From positions 806,001-870,000 of the forward strand of contig NZ_PPPD01000001.1 of the NCBI RefSeq assembly GCF_002901445.1: a stretch of 64,000 nucleotides of DNA. The letters run 5' to 3'. Position numbers and translations under genes: made by a program. The notes beneath the pieces are model-generated. The model was given only the letters and a program-made list of their open reading frames with translations. It was not told where the DNA came from and made no database searches. This document shows positions 9,926 to 21,789 of the stretch, one piece after another; the first letter of the stretch is position 1; every line of letters starts with the position of its first letter. The DNA is from Deinococcus koreensis (GTDB taxonomy: Bacteria > Deinococcota > Deinococci > Deinococcales > Deinococcaceae).

Positions 9926-10699
9926 ATGACGCTGCCCAGCACCGACCTCAAAAGTGCCCCGCTGTTCGACCACCTGGACGAGCTGCGCAAGCGGCTGATC
10001 ATCAGCGTGGTGTTCCTGGCGATTGGTCTGGGCATCGCCTTCCAGTACCGCGTGGCCCTGATCGAACTGATCAAGGTGCCCCTCCAGGGCAGCGAGCAGT
10101 ACCGGCTGGGTGTGATCAAGGTCGTGACCCAGGGCCTGACCGACCAGTTCGTCCTCGCGCTCAACCTGTCCTTCTGGGCGGGGTTCGCCGCGGCCCTGCC
10201 CCTGATCCTGGGTCAGGTCTGGGGGTTCATCGCTCCCGGTCTCTACCCACACGAGAGGCGCTGGGCGTTGCCCTTCGTCATCGGGGCTGGATTCTCCTTC
10301 CTGGCTGGCGCGGTCTTCGGCTACTACCTCGTGCTGCCGACGATGGTCGGGTTCCTGCTGGACTTCCTGGCGGGCAGCGTGACCCCACTCCTCAACCTGC
10401 GGGACTACATCGGAACGGTCACGACCTTCCTGGTCGCCTTCGGGCTGTCCTTCGAGCTGCCCATCCTGGCAGTCATCCTGACCCGGATCGGCCTCGTGAA
10501 CCATGTGCTCCTGAGAAAAGGCTGGCGGATCGCCCTGGTGGGGATCATGCTGTTCGCCGCCATCATCACGCCCACGCCTGACCCGACCAGTATGCTCGTG
10601 GTCGCCGTGCCGCTGTACCTGCTCTACGAGCTGGGCGTGATCCTCTCGCGCGTGTTCCGCCTGCCCCCACCCGAGGAAACGCCTATCCTGGGCACCTGA
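9926..10699 (+). CDS. tatC: Twin-arginine translocase subunit TatC
   Basis: 257 residues with about six membrane helices. The conserved N-terminal HLDELRKRLI (near residue 13), the periplasmic FxAPGLYPHERRW region near residue 102 and FGLSFELPI near residue 177 identify TatC, the signal-recognition subunit that binds RR signals. It is co-transcribed with the tatA 7 nt upstream. No TatB-type gene is visible, as in many minimal TatA-TatC systems. Confidence 0.97.
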   Translation: MTLPSTDLKSAPLFDHLDELRKRLIISVVFLAIGLGIAFQYRVALIELIKVPLQGSEQYRLGVIKVVTQGLTDQFVLALNLSFWAGFAAALPLILGQVWGFIAPGLYPHERRWALPFVIGAGFSFLAGAVFGYYLVLPTMVGFLLDFLAGSVTPLLNLRDYIGTVTTFLVAFGLSFELPILAVILTRIGLVNHVLLRKGWRIALVGIMLFAAIITPTPDPTSMLVVAVPLYLLYELGVILSRVFRLPPPEETPILGT

Positions 10700-10746
10700 A
10701 GTCCAGCCCTGGAAATCCAGCCCTGTTCAGCCCAGCACTGCCGACC

Positions 10747-10783
10747 CGCGCGGCCCCCTCGAACACCAGAAGGGGGCCGCGCG
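10747..10783 (+). terminator. Strong hairpin after tatC
   Basis: Perfect 13-bp stem, CGCGCGGCCCCCT / AGGGGGCCGCGCG, with an 11-nt loop. The U-tract is poor (GGTCTCTT), so it may need Rho or act as an RNA 3' end stabiliser. Confidence 0.6.
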
Positions 10784-10843
10784 CCGGTCTCTTGCCCCCA
10801 CCCCCCATGCCCCCCGAACGAAGCCCTACACTATCCGGGACTT

Positions 10844-11800
<957 letters not shown>

Positions 11801-11882
11801 GCCCTCGTCCGGCGCCTGACCGGGCCGCGCCGGCTGTTCCAGAACCGTCCTTTCCCAGAACATTCCCTGCAGGTGAAACAGC

Positions 11883-13331
11883 ATGAACACAACGGATCGT
11901 CCGCTGGACGTGGTCATTCTCGCGGCGGGACAGGGCACCCGCATGAAGTCGGCGCTGCCCAAGGTGCTGCACCCCGTTGCCGGCCGCCCCATGGTGGCCT
12001 GGGCCGTGAAGGCCGCGCAGGAGCTGGGCGCGCGACAGGTGGTCGTGGTGACCGGTCACGGGGCCGACCGCGTGGAGGCGGCCCTGGCCGGCAGCGGCGT
12101 GACCTTCGCCCGCCAGGAGCAGCAGCTGGGCACCGGCCACGCCTTCCTGTGCGGGGTGGACGCCCTGCACGCCCACGGCGACGCCGACGTGCTGGTGCTG
12201 TATGGCGACACGCCCCTGCTGCAGACCCGCACGCTGCGCTCGCTGCTGGCCGACCACCAGGGGCAGGCCAGCGCCCTGACCATCCTGAGCGGCGAACTGC
12301 CCGACGCGACCGGCTACGGGCGGATCATCCGGGACGCCAGCGGGCACGTGGAGCGCATCGTGGAGCAGAAGGACGCCACGCCGGCCGAGCGGGCCGTACG
12401 CGAGTTCAACTCCGGGGTGTATGTCATGGACGCCCGCGCCCCCGAGCTGGCCCGGCAGATCACCAACGACAACGCCTCGGGCGAGTATTACCTGACCGAC
12501 CTGCTGGGCCTCTACCGCGCCGAGGGTGCCCAGGCCAGTGCCTTCAAGCTCGACAACCCGGACGAGGTGCAGGGCGCCAACGACCGGCTGGGCCTGGCCG
12601 ATCTGGGCGCCCTGCTGCAGAGCCGCATCAACATGGCCCACATGGCGGCGGGCGTGAGCATCCAGGCGCCCGAGACGGTGTTCATCGAGGACACCGTGGT
12701 GCTGGGCCGCGACGTGACCCTGGAACCCGGCGTGATCCTGCGCGGCCAGACCCGCGTCGCGGCGGGCGTGACGGTGGGCGCCTACTCGGTCGTCAGCGAC
12801 TGCGTGCTGGACGAGGGCGTGACCGTCAAGCCGCATTCGGTGCTGGACGGCGCACGGGTCGGCGCGGGCAGCGACATCGGGCCGTTCGCCCGCCTGCGGC
12901 CCGGCACGGTGCTGGGCGAGGCCGTGCACATCGGCAACTTCGTGGAGACCAAGAACGCCGTGCTGGCGCCTGGGGTCAAGGCCGGGCACCTCGCCTACCT
13001 GGGTGACGTCACCATCGGCGCCGAGACCAACGTCGGGGCGGGCACCATCGTCGCCAACTTCGACGGGGTGAACAAGCACCCCAGCCGCATCGGGGCGGGC
13101 GTGTTCATCGGCTCGAACTCGACCATCATTGCGCCGCGCGAGATCGGAGACGCCGCCTTCATCGCCGCCGGCAGCGCTGTCCACGACCACGTGCCCGAGG
13201 GCGCGATGGCCGTGGCGCGGGGCAAGCAGCGCAACCTCGAAGGCTGGTCGAAACGGTACTGGGGCGGCCTGAAGGACAAGGTTGACGTGAAACTGCCGTG
13301 GCTCTCGGCGTGGCTGGGGCGTCAGGACTGA
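11883..13331 (+). CDS. glmU: Bifunctional GlcNAc-1-P uridyltransferase / GlcN-1-P acetyltransferase
   Basis: 482 residues. The N-terminal pyrophosphorylase domain starts with [18 protein letters not shown] (residue 12 onward). The C-terminal left-handed beta-helix, from about residue 260, is made of hexapeptide repeats and carries the acetyltransferase site ([13 protein letters not shown], then [17 protein letters not shown]). It makes UDP-GlcNAc for peptidoglycan and envelope polymers. CAGGTGA lies upstream of the ATG. It is 82 nt after lgt and probably co-transcribed. Confidence 0.97.
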   Translation: MNTTDRPLDVVILAAGQGTRMKSALPKVLHPVAGRPMVAWAVKAAQELGARQVVVVTGHGADRVEAALAGSGVTFARQEQQLGTGHAFLCGVDALHAHGDADVLVLYGDTPLLQTRTLRSLLADHQGQASALTILSGELPDATGYGRIIRDASGHVERIVEQKDATPAERAVREFNSGVYVMDARAPELARQITNDNASGEYYLTDLLGLYRAEGAQASAFKLDNPDEVQGANDRLGLADLGALLQSRINMAHMAAGVSIQAPETVFIEDTVVLGRDVTLEPGVILRGQTRVAAGVTVGAYSVVSDCVLDEGVTVKPHSVLDGARVGAGSDIGPFARLRPGTVLGEAVHIGNFVETKNAVLAPGVKAGHLAYLGDVTIGAETNVGAGTIVANFDGVNKHPSRIGAGVFIGSNSTIIAPREIGDAAFIAAGSAVHDHVPEGAMAVARGKQRNLEGWSKRYWGGLKDKVDVKLPWLSAWLGRQD

Positions 13332-13349
13332 CGCGAGGATGCAAAGAGC

Positions 13350-13386
13350 GTGGGGTGGATGCCGGTTGACATCCACCCCATGCTTT
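13350..13386 (+). terminator. Terminator after glmU
   Basis: Ten-base-pair stem GGGGTGGATG / CATCCACCCC with an 8-nt loop, then ATGCTTTTT on the plus strand. It sits between convergent glmU and folE and may also work weakly on the other strand. Confidence 0.85.
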
Positions 13387-13395
13387 TTGCCGTCC

Positions 13396-14007
<612 letters not shown>

Positions 14008-14059
14008 GGTCGGGCTCCTTCCTCCATCCAGCCAAAATGAACGCCGGATGAATCTGAAT

Positions 14060-14090
14060 GCCGCGAGTGTAGGTCAGGCCCACTCGCGGC
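14060..14090 (-). terminator. Hairpin between purA and folE
   Basis: Perfect 10-bp inverted repeat GCCGCGAGTG / CACTCGCGGC with an 11-nt loop, just after purA. There is no U-tract, so it may be a weak terminator or an RNA stability element. Confidence 0.5.
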
Positions 14091-14137
14091 AACTGTCAAC
14101 TAAGCTTCAGCTTTCAGGGTCAGGGGGGCCCGGTGGG

Positions 14138-15355
<1,218 letters not shown>

Positions 15356-15404
15356 CTCAGCCCTCCTGCTGCGCGCGCAGACTTGCTCTTCCCTGCCCGG
15401 AGGC

Positions 15405-15432
15405 AAAAAAAAACACGGCGCACAGCACCGTG
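15405..15432 (-). terminator. Rho-independent terminator upstream of purA
   Basis: On the minus strand, stem CACGGTGC / GCGCCGTG with a 3-nt loop, followed by nine T residues. It ends the YjbQ/membrane-protein transcript just before purA and is among the most canonical terminators in the window. Confidence 0.92.
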
Positions 15433-15508
15433 CCTCAGTGTAGGGGATGGGCAGGGGTGGGGGGCCGGGGTTGTTTACGTGGCCCGGACTCGCCAATCGA
15501 CTGGCACA

Positions 15509-15856
15509 TCAGGCGGCCAGCAGAGCCAGCAGCAGAGGGGCGCAATACAGCGTGCCGACCAGCAAGGACGCCAGGGATTCCCCAGTGGCTCCCCTGCCGA
15601 ACCGATTTCTCATCGTCACAGCCATGCCGCCTGTTCCCGAGGCCGCCAGAATGGTGAAGAGGCCCTGCATCACACTGGCGAACCAGCCAGACTCCTCTTG
15701 GCCGATTGCCCCCACCGCAAGAAGTGGCAGGACAACCAAGCTGACGAGCGTGAAGTACAGGCTGAAGCTAAACCAGCGGGCCGAAGGTGGACTGCCGATC
15801 AAATAAGCCACGGCAGCGACGATGACCACGACCAGCCAGGAGAGCAGCATGAACAT
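15509..15856 (-). CDS. Small polytopic membrane protein
   Basis: 115 residues, almost entirely hydrophobic, with about four membrane helices (starting MFMLLSWLVVVIVAAVAYLIG). A polar loop near residues 80-90 holds NRFGRGATGE. I recognise no family. Its start is 6 nt after the stop of the YjbQ gene, so the two are an operon ended by the terminator at 15405. Confidence 0.7.
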   Translation of the reverse strand: MFMLLSWLVVVIVAAVAYLIGSPPSARWFSFSLYFTLVSLVVLPLLAVGAIGQEESGWFASVMQGLFTILAASGTGGMAVTMRNRFGRGATGESLASLLVGTLYCAPLLLALLAA

Positions 15857-15862
15857 CTCTGC

Positions 15863-16282
15863 TCACTCCCCCGTCAGCGTCAGCACGAGCCGTCTGGGGC
15901 CGCCCCGGTCGCGGTGTTCGCACAGGTAAAGGCCCTGCCAGGTGCCCAGTGCCAGGCGGCCGCCCTGCACCGGCAGCATGACGCTGGCGCCGAGCACGCT
16001 GGCCTTGATGTGGGCGGCCATGTCGTCGTCGCCCTCCAGGGTGTGCTCGAAGTTTTCCCAGCCGTCCGGGACGGCGTGATTGAAATAGCGCTCGAAGTCG
16101 CGCCGCACGTCGGGGCTGGCGTTCTCGCTGAGGGTCAGACTGGCGGAGGTGTGCTGGATGAACACGTGCAGCAGGCCGGTTTGCACCTCCGCCAGCTCCG
16201 GCAGCGCGGCCATGACCTCGCGGGTGATCAGGTGGAAGCCGCGTGGGGCGGGCTTCAGGGTCAGGGAACGGTGGAGCCACAT
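15863..16282 (-). CDS. YjbQ-family protein (UPF0047)
   Basis: 139 residues. Family motifs are GLLHVFIQHTSASLTLSENA near residue 37 and the C-terminal LALGTWQGLYLCEHRDRGGPR. The UPF0047/YjbQ fold binds metal through conserved histidines; some members have been reported to have thiamine phosphate synthase side activity, but the cellular role is uncertain. The ATG at 16282 is preferred to one 10 codons upstream because it matches the family N-terminus. Confidence 0.9.
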   Translation of the reverse strand: MWLHRSLTLKPAPRGFHLITREVMAALPELAEVQTGLLHVFIQHTSASLTLSENASPDVRRDFERYFNHAVPDGWENFEHTLEGDDDMAAHIKASVLGASVMLPVQGGRLALGTWQGLYLCEHRDRGGPRRLVLTLTGE

Positions 16283-16611
16283 GGGTTCAGGGTAACGGGA
16301 GAGAAACCGCAAGGTTCCAGAGTGGTGTTTTCGGTGACGCTACGGGCGACCCCTCGCTTCGCGCTCTTCGAGTCCGGCGCTCCGCGCCACCTCCCCTTGG
16401 AAGGGAGGCAAGGAAAAAGCCGATTGACACGCCCTTCCTGGCTCCCTTTAGAGGGGAGCTGGCTGCGAAGCAGACTGGCTGGTACAGCTGCGAAGCAGAG
16501 GGGTCGCCCTTCAGCCGTGTACCGAGGGCATACCCTTGGACGTTGTGCTTGCCCTGTGGGGGGGAGAAGCACACAGCCCCCCTCCTCATCTGCCCGCCCT
16601 AGCCTGAGCCC
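16283..16611. repeat. Repeat-rich intergenic region
   Basis: 329 nt without a believable gene. It holds short palindromic pieces typical of Deinococcus intergenic repeats: CCTCCCCTTGGAAGGGAGG (16389-16407), GCTCCCTTTAGAGGGGAGC (16441-16459), and two copies of GCTGCGAAGCAGA (near 16462 and 16489). The latter motif also occurs in the 141-bp repeat elsewhere in the window. A TAGCCT box 7 nt before 16612 is the likely leaderless promoter of the next gene. Confidence 0.5.
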
Positions 16612-18018
16612 ATGCGCCGCGCCCGCCCCCAGCTGCTCCGCCCCCTGATGCCTGTGATACTCAGCCTTGCGATGATGTCTGCCCCAGCCCACGCGGCCTC
16701 CAGCCTGACCCTGCCCGTGAGCGTGCCCCTGGCCGGTGTGCAGGTGGCGGCGAACGCCCGCGTGCCCGCCGAATTTGCCCGGCTGGACGAGACGCGCGAG
16801 TTCTTGGGCGGCCTGCTGAGCGTGCGGCTCGCGGGGACGGTCACGCGGGCGGGGCACGTGAGCGTGAAGCCGGGCGCAGACGGCACGAGCCTGCTGCTGA
16901 GCGTGCCGATCCGGGCCGACTTCAGGGCCACCGGCACGGGCCTGACCCGCGACTTTGGCGGGGCCGCTACGGTGACCCTGAGCCTCACGCCCACCGTGAC
17001 GCCGCAGTGGGAGGCGGGGGTGCGGGTGGGCAGCGACTACGCCTGGACAGACCCGCTGAGCGTGGAACTGGCCCCCGGCGTGAGGGTCAGCGTGCAGTCG
17101 CTGGTGGACTCACAGGTGCGCGCCCAGCTGAGCCGGGTGGCCGCCGGGGTGGAGACCGGCGTGCGCGAGGGCGCGCGGCTGCGCGAGCGGGCGGGTCGCC
17201 TGTGGGCCAGAACGCAGCAGCCCTGGACGCTGCCGGTTCCGGCCGCCGCCGGCCCCGCCTACGCCCGCGTGAGCCCACGAACCCTGAGCGTGACCCCGCC
17301 GCGTTTCACGCCAGAAGCGCTGAAACTGACCCTGGGCGCGACCTTCGACCTGAGCGCTGGACTGGGCACCGCGCCGGCCGGAGCCGCCCAGCCCCTGCCC
17401 CCGCTGACCGTGGCCGACCTGCCGCCCGGCGGCGTGAGCCTGAACGTGCCGCTGAGTGCGCCCTACCCCGAACTCTCGCGGCTGGCCACGACCTACGCCG
17501 CCGCGCGCCCCTTCCCGCTGCCGGTGCCCACCAGCCCCGTGCTGCGGGTGCTGGACGTGGCCGTGAAGCCCAGCGGAACGCGCCTGAAGGTCACCGTGCG
17601 GCTGCGGATCGAGGGGCCGCTGGGCCTGCGCCTGCCCGCCACCGTAGACGTGAGCGGCACGCCGGCCCTGGACGACGGCGGGCGGATCGTGACCCTGCAG
17701 GGCGTGAGCGTGACCACCCGCAGAGAGGGGCTCTCCGGACGATTGATCGGCTGGCTGGCGGATTCCCGCGCTCAGGCGTATCTGCAGCAGGCCGCGCGCT
17801 TCGACCTCGGCCCCCGGCTGGACGCCCACCGCGCCGACCTCCAGCAGCGTCTTCCCTTCTCGCCCGTGCCCGGCGTGACCCTGAGCGGCACCCTGGGCCC
17901 GCTGAGCCTGCGGAGTGTGACCCCCACCCCAGACGCCCTGCTGGTCACGGCGCAGGCGGGCGGCACGCTGGAGGCCCGGTTGGACGCCGGCGCCTTGGGC
18001 GCTAGCTTAAGGCCATGA
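16612..18018 (+). CDS. Secreted DUF4403-family protein
   Basis: 468 residues with an N-terminal signal peptide ending in AHAA near residue 29. The remainder has the repeated long beta pattern of DUF4403 (tubular lipid-binding-like envelope proteins), for example [21 protein letters not shown] and the C-terminal [16 protein letters not shown]. The role is probably in the envelope; the function is not established. Its TGA overlaps the next ATG (ATGA at 18015), so it is coupled to the NUDIX gene. A TAGCCT box 7 nt before the ATG suggests a leaderless transcript. Confidence 0.85.
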   Translation: MRRARPQLLRPLMPVILSLAMMSAPAHAASSLTLPVSVPLAGVQVAANARVPAEFARLDETREFLGGLLSVRLAGTVTRAGHVSVKPGADGTSLLLSVPIRADFRATGTGLTRDFGGAATVTLSLTPTVTPQWEAGVRVGSDYAWTDPLSVELAPGVRVSVQSLVDSQVRAQLSRVAAGVETGVREGARLRERAGRLWARTQQPWTLPVPAAAGPAYARVSPRTLSVTPPRFTPEALKLTLGATFDLSAGLGTAPAGAAQPLPPLTVADLPPGGVSLNVPLSAPYPELSRLATTYAAARPFPLPVPTSPVLRVLDVAVKPSGTRLKVTVRLRIEGPLGLRLPATVDVSGTPALDDGGRIVTLQGVSVTTRREGLSGRLIGWLADSRAQAYLQQAARFDLGPRLDAHRADLQQRLPFSPVPGVTLSGTLGPLSLRSVTPTPDALLVTAQAGGTLEARLDAGALGASLRP

Positions 18019-18602
18019 GCGACCATCCCAACTGGGCCACCCTGACCGAGGACGCTACCCAGCCCTGGGAGACCCTGGAGTCCCGCCAACTGGTCTCGGG
18101 CTTCCGGGTGGTCTACGAAGACCGGGTGCGGCTGCAGAGCGGTGTGGAGACCGTCTACCAGTACCGCCCGCGCGGCCCGCGCGCCGTGTTCGTGCTGCCG
18201 GTCACCACGCAGGGCGAGGCCGTGCTGATCCGCCAGTACCGCTACCCGCTGCGCGCCACCGTGACCGAGGTCGTGGCCGGCGGCGTGGAACACGGCGAGG
18301 CCTTACAGGGCAGCGCCGAGCGCGAACTGCTGGAGGAGGTCGGCGGCGTGGCGGCCGAGTGGCTGGCGCTGCCGGGCTTCTACCCGCAGCCCAGCATCAG
18401 CGGCGTGGCCTTCTACCCGTTCCTGGCGCTGGGCGTGACCCTGGGCGAGATGGCCCACGAGGACACCGAGACCATCGAGCGCGTGACCCTGCCGCTGGCC
18501 GAGGCCTACCGCATGCTGGAGGCCGGCGAGATCCAGGACGGCCCCAGCAGCCTGACGCTCTGGCACGCGCGGCGCCACCTGCAGGAGCGGGGGCTGCTCT
18601 GA
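18015..18602 (+). CDS. NUDIX hydrolase (ADP-ribose pyrophosphatase type)
   Basis: 195 residues. The NUDIX box runs from GGVEHGE to [11 protein letters not shown] (about residues 90-112), with REXXEE metal ligands intact; the final hydrophobic position is Gly-Val. A proline 17 residues after the box (GFYPQPS) points to the ADP-ribose pyrophosphatase subgroup. It likely clears ADP-ribose or similar nucleotide sugars. It overlaps DUF4403 upstream and the YigZ-family gene downstream by 4 nt each. Confidence 0.92.
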   Translation: MSDHPNWATLTEDATQPWETLESRQLVSGFRVVYEDRVRLQSGVETVYQYRPRGPRAVFVLPVTTQGEAVLIRQYRYPLRATVTEVVAGGVEHGEALQGSAERELLEEVGGVAAEWLALPGFYPQPSISGVAFYPFLALGVTLGEMAHEDTETIERVTLPLAEAYRMLEAGEIQDGPSSLTLWHARRHLQERGLL

Positions 18603-19246
18603 GCCCGGATCTGGATCCATACCTCCCCGCCCCCTTCACCACCCTGGCCGGGCCGCACCGCCACGACGCGGTGGTCGAGAACTCGGAATTCCTGGCCTTC
18701 GCCGACCGCGCCGATACACCGGACGTGGCGCTGGGTCAGCTCGCCGCCCTGAAGACCCGCTATCCGGACGCCACGCACCATTGCTGGGCCTACCAGATCG
18801 GCCCGCTCTACCGCTTCTCCGACGACGGCGAACCGGGCGGCACGGCAGGCGCCCCGATCCTGAGGGCGATTCAGGGGCAGGGCCTGGATCACGTCATGGT
18901 CGTGGTGGTGCGATTCTACGGCGGCGTGAAGCTGGGCACGGGCGGGCTGGTGCGCGCCTATGGCGGCACGGCGGCCGAGTGCCTGCGGACGGCCGGACGC
19001 TTCGAGGTACGCCCCCGCGTGGCCCTCAGCGTCACGGTGGGTTTCGAGCACCTGGGAGCGCTCTATCACGTTCTGGGCGAATACGACCTGCAGCGCGGCG
19101 AGGAGGGGTACACGGCAGGCGGCGTCACGCTGGACGTGGGAGTCTATCCGGAGGATGTGGAGGGCTTTACGGCGGCGCTGCGGGACGCGACTCGGGGCGG
19201 GGCGGTGGTCGGTGAAGGTTTCGACAGACCCGCCGGCCTACCCTGA
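18599..19246 (+). CDS. YigZ/IMPACT-family protein
   Basis: About 215 residues. Family motifs are [11 protein letters not shown] near residue 60, [16 protein letters not shown] near residue 74 and [21 protein letters not shown] near residue 100, followed by the C-terminal ferredoxin-like domain. No ATG, GTG or TTG lies in frame before the conserved LAGPHRH start region; the only candidate is CTG at 18599, which overlaps the NUDIX stop as CTGA. The start is therefore unusual or set by coupling. The function in bacteria is unclear. Confidence 0.88.
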   Translation: MSPDLDPYLPAPFTTLAGPHRHDAVVENSEFLAFADRADTPDVALGQLAALKTRYPDATHHCWAYQIGPLYRFSDDGEPGGTAGAPILRAIQGQGLDHVMVVVVRFYGGVKLGTGGLVRAYGGTAAECLRTAGRFEVRPRVALSVTVGFEHLGALYHVLGEYDLQRGEEGYTAGGVTLDVGVYPEDVEGFTAALRDATRGGAVVGEGFDRPAGLP

Positions 19247-19250
19247 GCCC

Positions 19251-19829
19251 ATGAAGATCCGTCTGGGGCGCTGGCCGGGCCTGATCCTCCTGGGCCTGCT
19301 ACTGAGCGGATACGTCCTGATGGGGCGCGCGGCGGACAGTGCCGTTCCCCAGGGCGCCGCGCTGAGAATGTGGCCGCCTCTGCACGGTGACCTGCGGGCA
19401 CTCGGGCTCGATCCGGCACAGGTCAGGGTGGGGGTACATGTGGTGGGCTCCACTGCCGCGCCGGGGGGCGGGCTGGTTCCCAGCAGCGCCGAGTACATGG
19501 TCTACGGCCTGAAGGCCGGGCGCCTGAACCTCCCGACCGGGTGGCACGATCAGGGCGTTCCCGCCCGGCCAGAGTCGCGCCGGGTCGGCCTCTGGAAGAC
19601 CCGCCCCGGACGGCCCAGAGGCTGTGCCCAGCAGCTCGGGGTGATCCTCAGTCCGGGCCAGCATGTCGAGACGGCGGAACTGGCCTGGACGGAGGGCCGG
19701 GTGCAGGCCCGGACGTGGTTCAGCCTGCGGATCTGGCGGGCCGCGGCTCCCCACCGTCGCCCGAGACCGGGTCTGCGTCCAGGCGTCCCGCGTGCCCATG
19801 CGCCCCTGAAGATTGGGTCTGCAGATTGA
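19251..19829 (+). CDS. Hypothetical exported or membrane-anchored protein
   Basis: 192 residues. The N-terminus MKIRLGRWPGLILLGLLLSGYVLMG is a signal anchor or signal peptide. The rest has no motif I recognise; the last 40 residues are Arg/Pro-rich (RRPRPGLRPGVPRAHAP) and may be disordered. A TACCCT box sits 7 nt before the ATG, again suggesting a leaderless start, 4 nt after the YigZ-family stop. Confidence 0.65.
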   Translation: MKIRLGRWPGLILLGLLLSGYVLMGRAADSAVPQGAALRMWPPLHGDLRALGLDPAQVRVGVHVVGSTAAPGGGLVPSSAEYMVYGLKAGRLNLPTGWHDQGVPARPESRRVGLWKTRPGRPRGCAQQLGVILSPGQHVETAELAWTEGRVQARTWFSLRIWRAAAPHRRPRPGLRPGVPRAHAPLKIGSAD

Positions 19830-19871
19830 TCCTGCGGGCTGGCCCCACAGACCGGGCTCTATCCTTCCCCC

Positions 19872-20372
19872 ATGACCTCGTCCCCCTCATCCACCCTCCC
19901 CTACCGCATCGGCTACGGCGAGGACGCGCACCGGCTGGAAGCGGGTCGCCCGCTGATCCTGGGCGGCGTGCCCGTGCCGCAGGCCGAAGCTGGCGCCGTG
20001 GCGCACTCCGATGGCGACGCCGTCCTGCACGCCGTGGCCGACGCGCTGCTCTCGGGGCTCGCGCTGGGCGACATCGGCCAGTATTTTCCGGATACCGACG
20101 CCACGTGGCAGGGCCTGGACTCGCGGCTGATCCTGACGCGGGCGCTGGAGCTGGTGCAAGGGCGCGGATACGCGCCGGTGAACGTGGCGCTGGTGGTCAC
20201 GCTCGACCGGCCGAAGCTGGGGCCGCTGCGCCCCCAGATCGCGCGCTCCGTGGCGGCGCTGCTGACGCTGCCTGAATCTGAGGTCGGCGTGAGCTTCAAG
20301 ACCTCGGAGGGCCTGGCGCCCGCGCACGTGCAGACGCGGGTGACCGTGCTGCTGGGGCGGGTGGATGGCTGA
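19872..20372 (+). CDS. ispF: 2-C-methyl-D-erythritol 2,4-cyclodiphosphate synthase
   Basis: 166 residues. It closes the cyclodiphosphate ring in the MEP isoprenoid pathway. Zinc ligands are in GYGEDAHRL (Asp and His) and [11 protein letters not shown] (His near residue 41); [10 protein letters not shown] and SFKTSEGL complete the site. A TATCCT box 6 nt before the ATG suggests leaderless initiation. It overlaps trmL by 8 nt. Confidence 0.96.
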   Translation: MTSSPSSTLPYRIGYGEDAHRLEAGRPLILGGVPVPQAEAGAVAHSDGDAVLHAVADALLSGLALGDIGQYFPDTDATWQGLDSRLILTRALELVQGRGYAPVNVALVVTLDRPKLGPLRPQIARSVAALLTLPESEVGVSFKTSEGLAPAHVQTRVTVLLGRVDG

Positions 20373-20829
20373 GCCGCCCCTCCTCCACGTCGTGCTGTTC
20401 GAGCCCGAGAAGGCCGGCAACGTGGGCAACGTGGCGCGCAGCTGCGCCGTGCTGGGCGCCGACCTGCACCTGATCCGGCCCTTCGGCTTCCACCTGCACG
20501 ACCGCGAATTCCGCCGCGCCGTGATGGACTATCTGGAGGGCGTGAAGGTGCACGAACACGCGAGCTGGACGGCCTTCCAGGGCACCCTGGCGCCGGGCGC
20601 GCGGGTCTGGGCCTTTTCCACCCACGCGCAGACCTTCCACACCCGGGCCGGCTTCCAGCGCGGCGATTATCTGCTGTTCGGCCCCGAGTCGCGCGGGCTG
20701 CCGGCATGGCTGCGCGACTCGCTGCCGCGCCTGAAGCTGCCGCAGCCGGGCGGGGGCCGTTCCCTGAACCTGTCGGTGGCGGCGGGGGTGGCGGCCTTCG
20801 AGGCGGGCCGGCAGATCGAGGGCTGGTAG
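20365..20829 (+). CDS. trmL: tRNA (cytidine/uridine-34) 2'-O-methyltransferase
   Basis: 154 residues, the size of single-domain SPOUT proteins. Motif 1 is [21 protein letters not shown], motif 2 FGPESRGLP, and motif 3 [20 protein letters not shown] with the trefoil knot. It methylates the wobble nucleotide of tRNA-Leu isoacceptors. It starts inside the end of ispF. Confidence 0.93.
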   Translation: MAEPPLLHVVLFEPEKAGNVGNVARSCAVLGADLHLIRPFGFHLHDREFRRAVMDYLEGVKVHEHASWTAFQGTLAPGARVWAFSTHAQTFHTRAGFQRGDYLLFGPESRGLPAWLRDSLPRLKLPQPGGGRSLNLSVAAGVAAFEAGRQIEGW

Positions 20830-20921
20830 GAAGCCGTCGGCACTGAGAAGCCCGCCCCCTCCGCCATCTGGCTGATTTTGATGACCTCCCGAATACTTAA
20901 AATGATTCGAGGAGGATCGAA

Positions 20922-21215
20922 ATGTCCGAGGAGTCAGCAGGGTGTCCAGCGGATCAAGGGGGGGCGGAGTCAGACCATTCGGCGGCGCAGCGGCGTGAGC
21001 GGATGAACGACCACTACCGGCAGGTCATGGCAGGGCTGTTCACCAACGCCGAGCGGGATGTGCGGCTGGCCCGGGCGGGCGGCGACCCGGCGGCGCTGGC
21101 GAAGGCCCAGGCGCGGTACGAGACCCTCAAGGCGGCGCTGGACATCTACGCGGCGGCGCATCTGGCCGCCTATGGGGAACGTCCCTGGCCGCGCCCGGAA
21201 CCGGCGAGCCCGTGA
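20922..21215 (+). CDS. Small hypothetical protein paired with an ArsR regulator
   Basis: 97 residues, soluble, mostly helical and charged ([17 protein letters not shown], then [28 protein letters not shown]). It has a good ribosome site, GAGGAGG, 8 nt before the ATG, and a likely promoter (TTGATG with TAAAAT) in the 92-nt gap. The stop overlaps the GTG start of the ArsR gene, so the two are coupled. No known family recognised. Confidence 0.75.
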   Translation: MSEESAGCPADQGGAESDHSAAQRRERMNDHYRQVMAGLFTNAERDVRLARAGGDPAALAKAQARYETLKAALDIYAAAHLAAYGERPWPRPEPASP

Positions 21216-21784
21216 GCGCCGAGCTGAGCACCCGCGCCGCCGTGTTCCGGGCCCTCTCGCACCCGGCCCGGCTGAGCCTGCTGCGCCTGACCTGGCAGGG
21301 CGCCCTGAGCGGCGAGGCCCTGGCCCGCCTGATGAACCTCGCCCCGGCCACGGTCAGCCACCATCTGGCGGCGCTGGAGGGGGCGGGCCTGACCACCGTG
21401 CGCCAGGACGGCCACCACCGCCTGCACGGCGCGAACCACGCTGCCCTGGACGTGACCCTGGCGGCCCTGATCCGCGGGGAGGCAGCGGCCCCGACCCCGG
21501 CCGACCCCTACCGCGAGCGGGTGCTGCGGAGTTTCATTCAGCACGGCCGGCTGACCCGGATTCCTGCCCAGCGCAAGAAGCGCGACGTGATCCTGCGCGA
21601 ACTGGCGACCCTGTTCGAGCCCGGCCAGCCCTACCCCGAACGCGAGGTGAACGCCCGGCTGACCCACTGGCACGAGGACTTCGCCACCCTGCGCCGCGAA
21701 CTGGTCGAGGCCGGACTGCTGGCCCGCGAGGGCGGCGTGTACCGGCGGGTGGAGGGGGCGCCGGCCGACCGACCGCTAGAGTGA
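21212..21784 (+). CDS. ArsR-type HTH regulator with C-terminal DUF2087
   Basis: 190 residues. The N-terminal winged helix (about 8-75: [15 protein letters not shown], then [20 protein letters not shown]) is ArsR-like without an obvious metal-site cysteine. The C-terminal domain (about 105-180) matches DUF2087: [20 protein letters not shown], then [30 protein letters not shown]. It starts with GTG overlapping the previous stop. Its target is unknown; autoregulation of the pair is likely. Confidence 0.85.
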   Translation: MSAELSTRAAVFRALSHPARLSLLRLTWQGALSGEALARLMNLAPATVSHHLAALEGAGLTTVRQDGHHRLHGANHAALDVTLAALIRGEAAAPTPADPYRERVLRSFIQHGRLTRIPAQRKKRDVILRELATLFEPGQPYPEREVNARLTHWHEDFATLRRELVEAGLLAREGGVYRRVEGAPADRPLE

Positions 21785-21789
21785 CGGGC

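Noticed and set aside
16321..16560. Possible CRISPR-like or IS remnant from repeated short motifs
   Set aside because: Units differ in length and spacing, there are no regular spacers and no transposase frame; it fits dispersed intergenic repeats.
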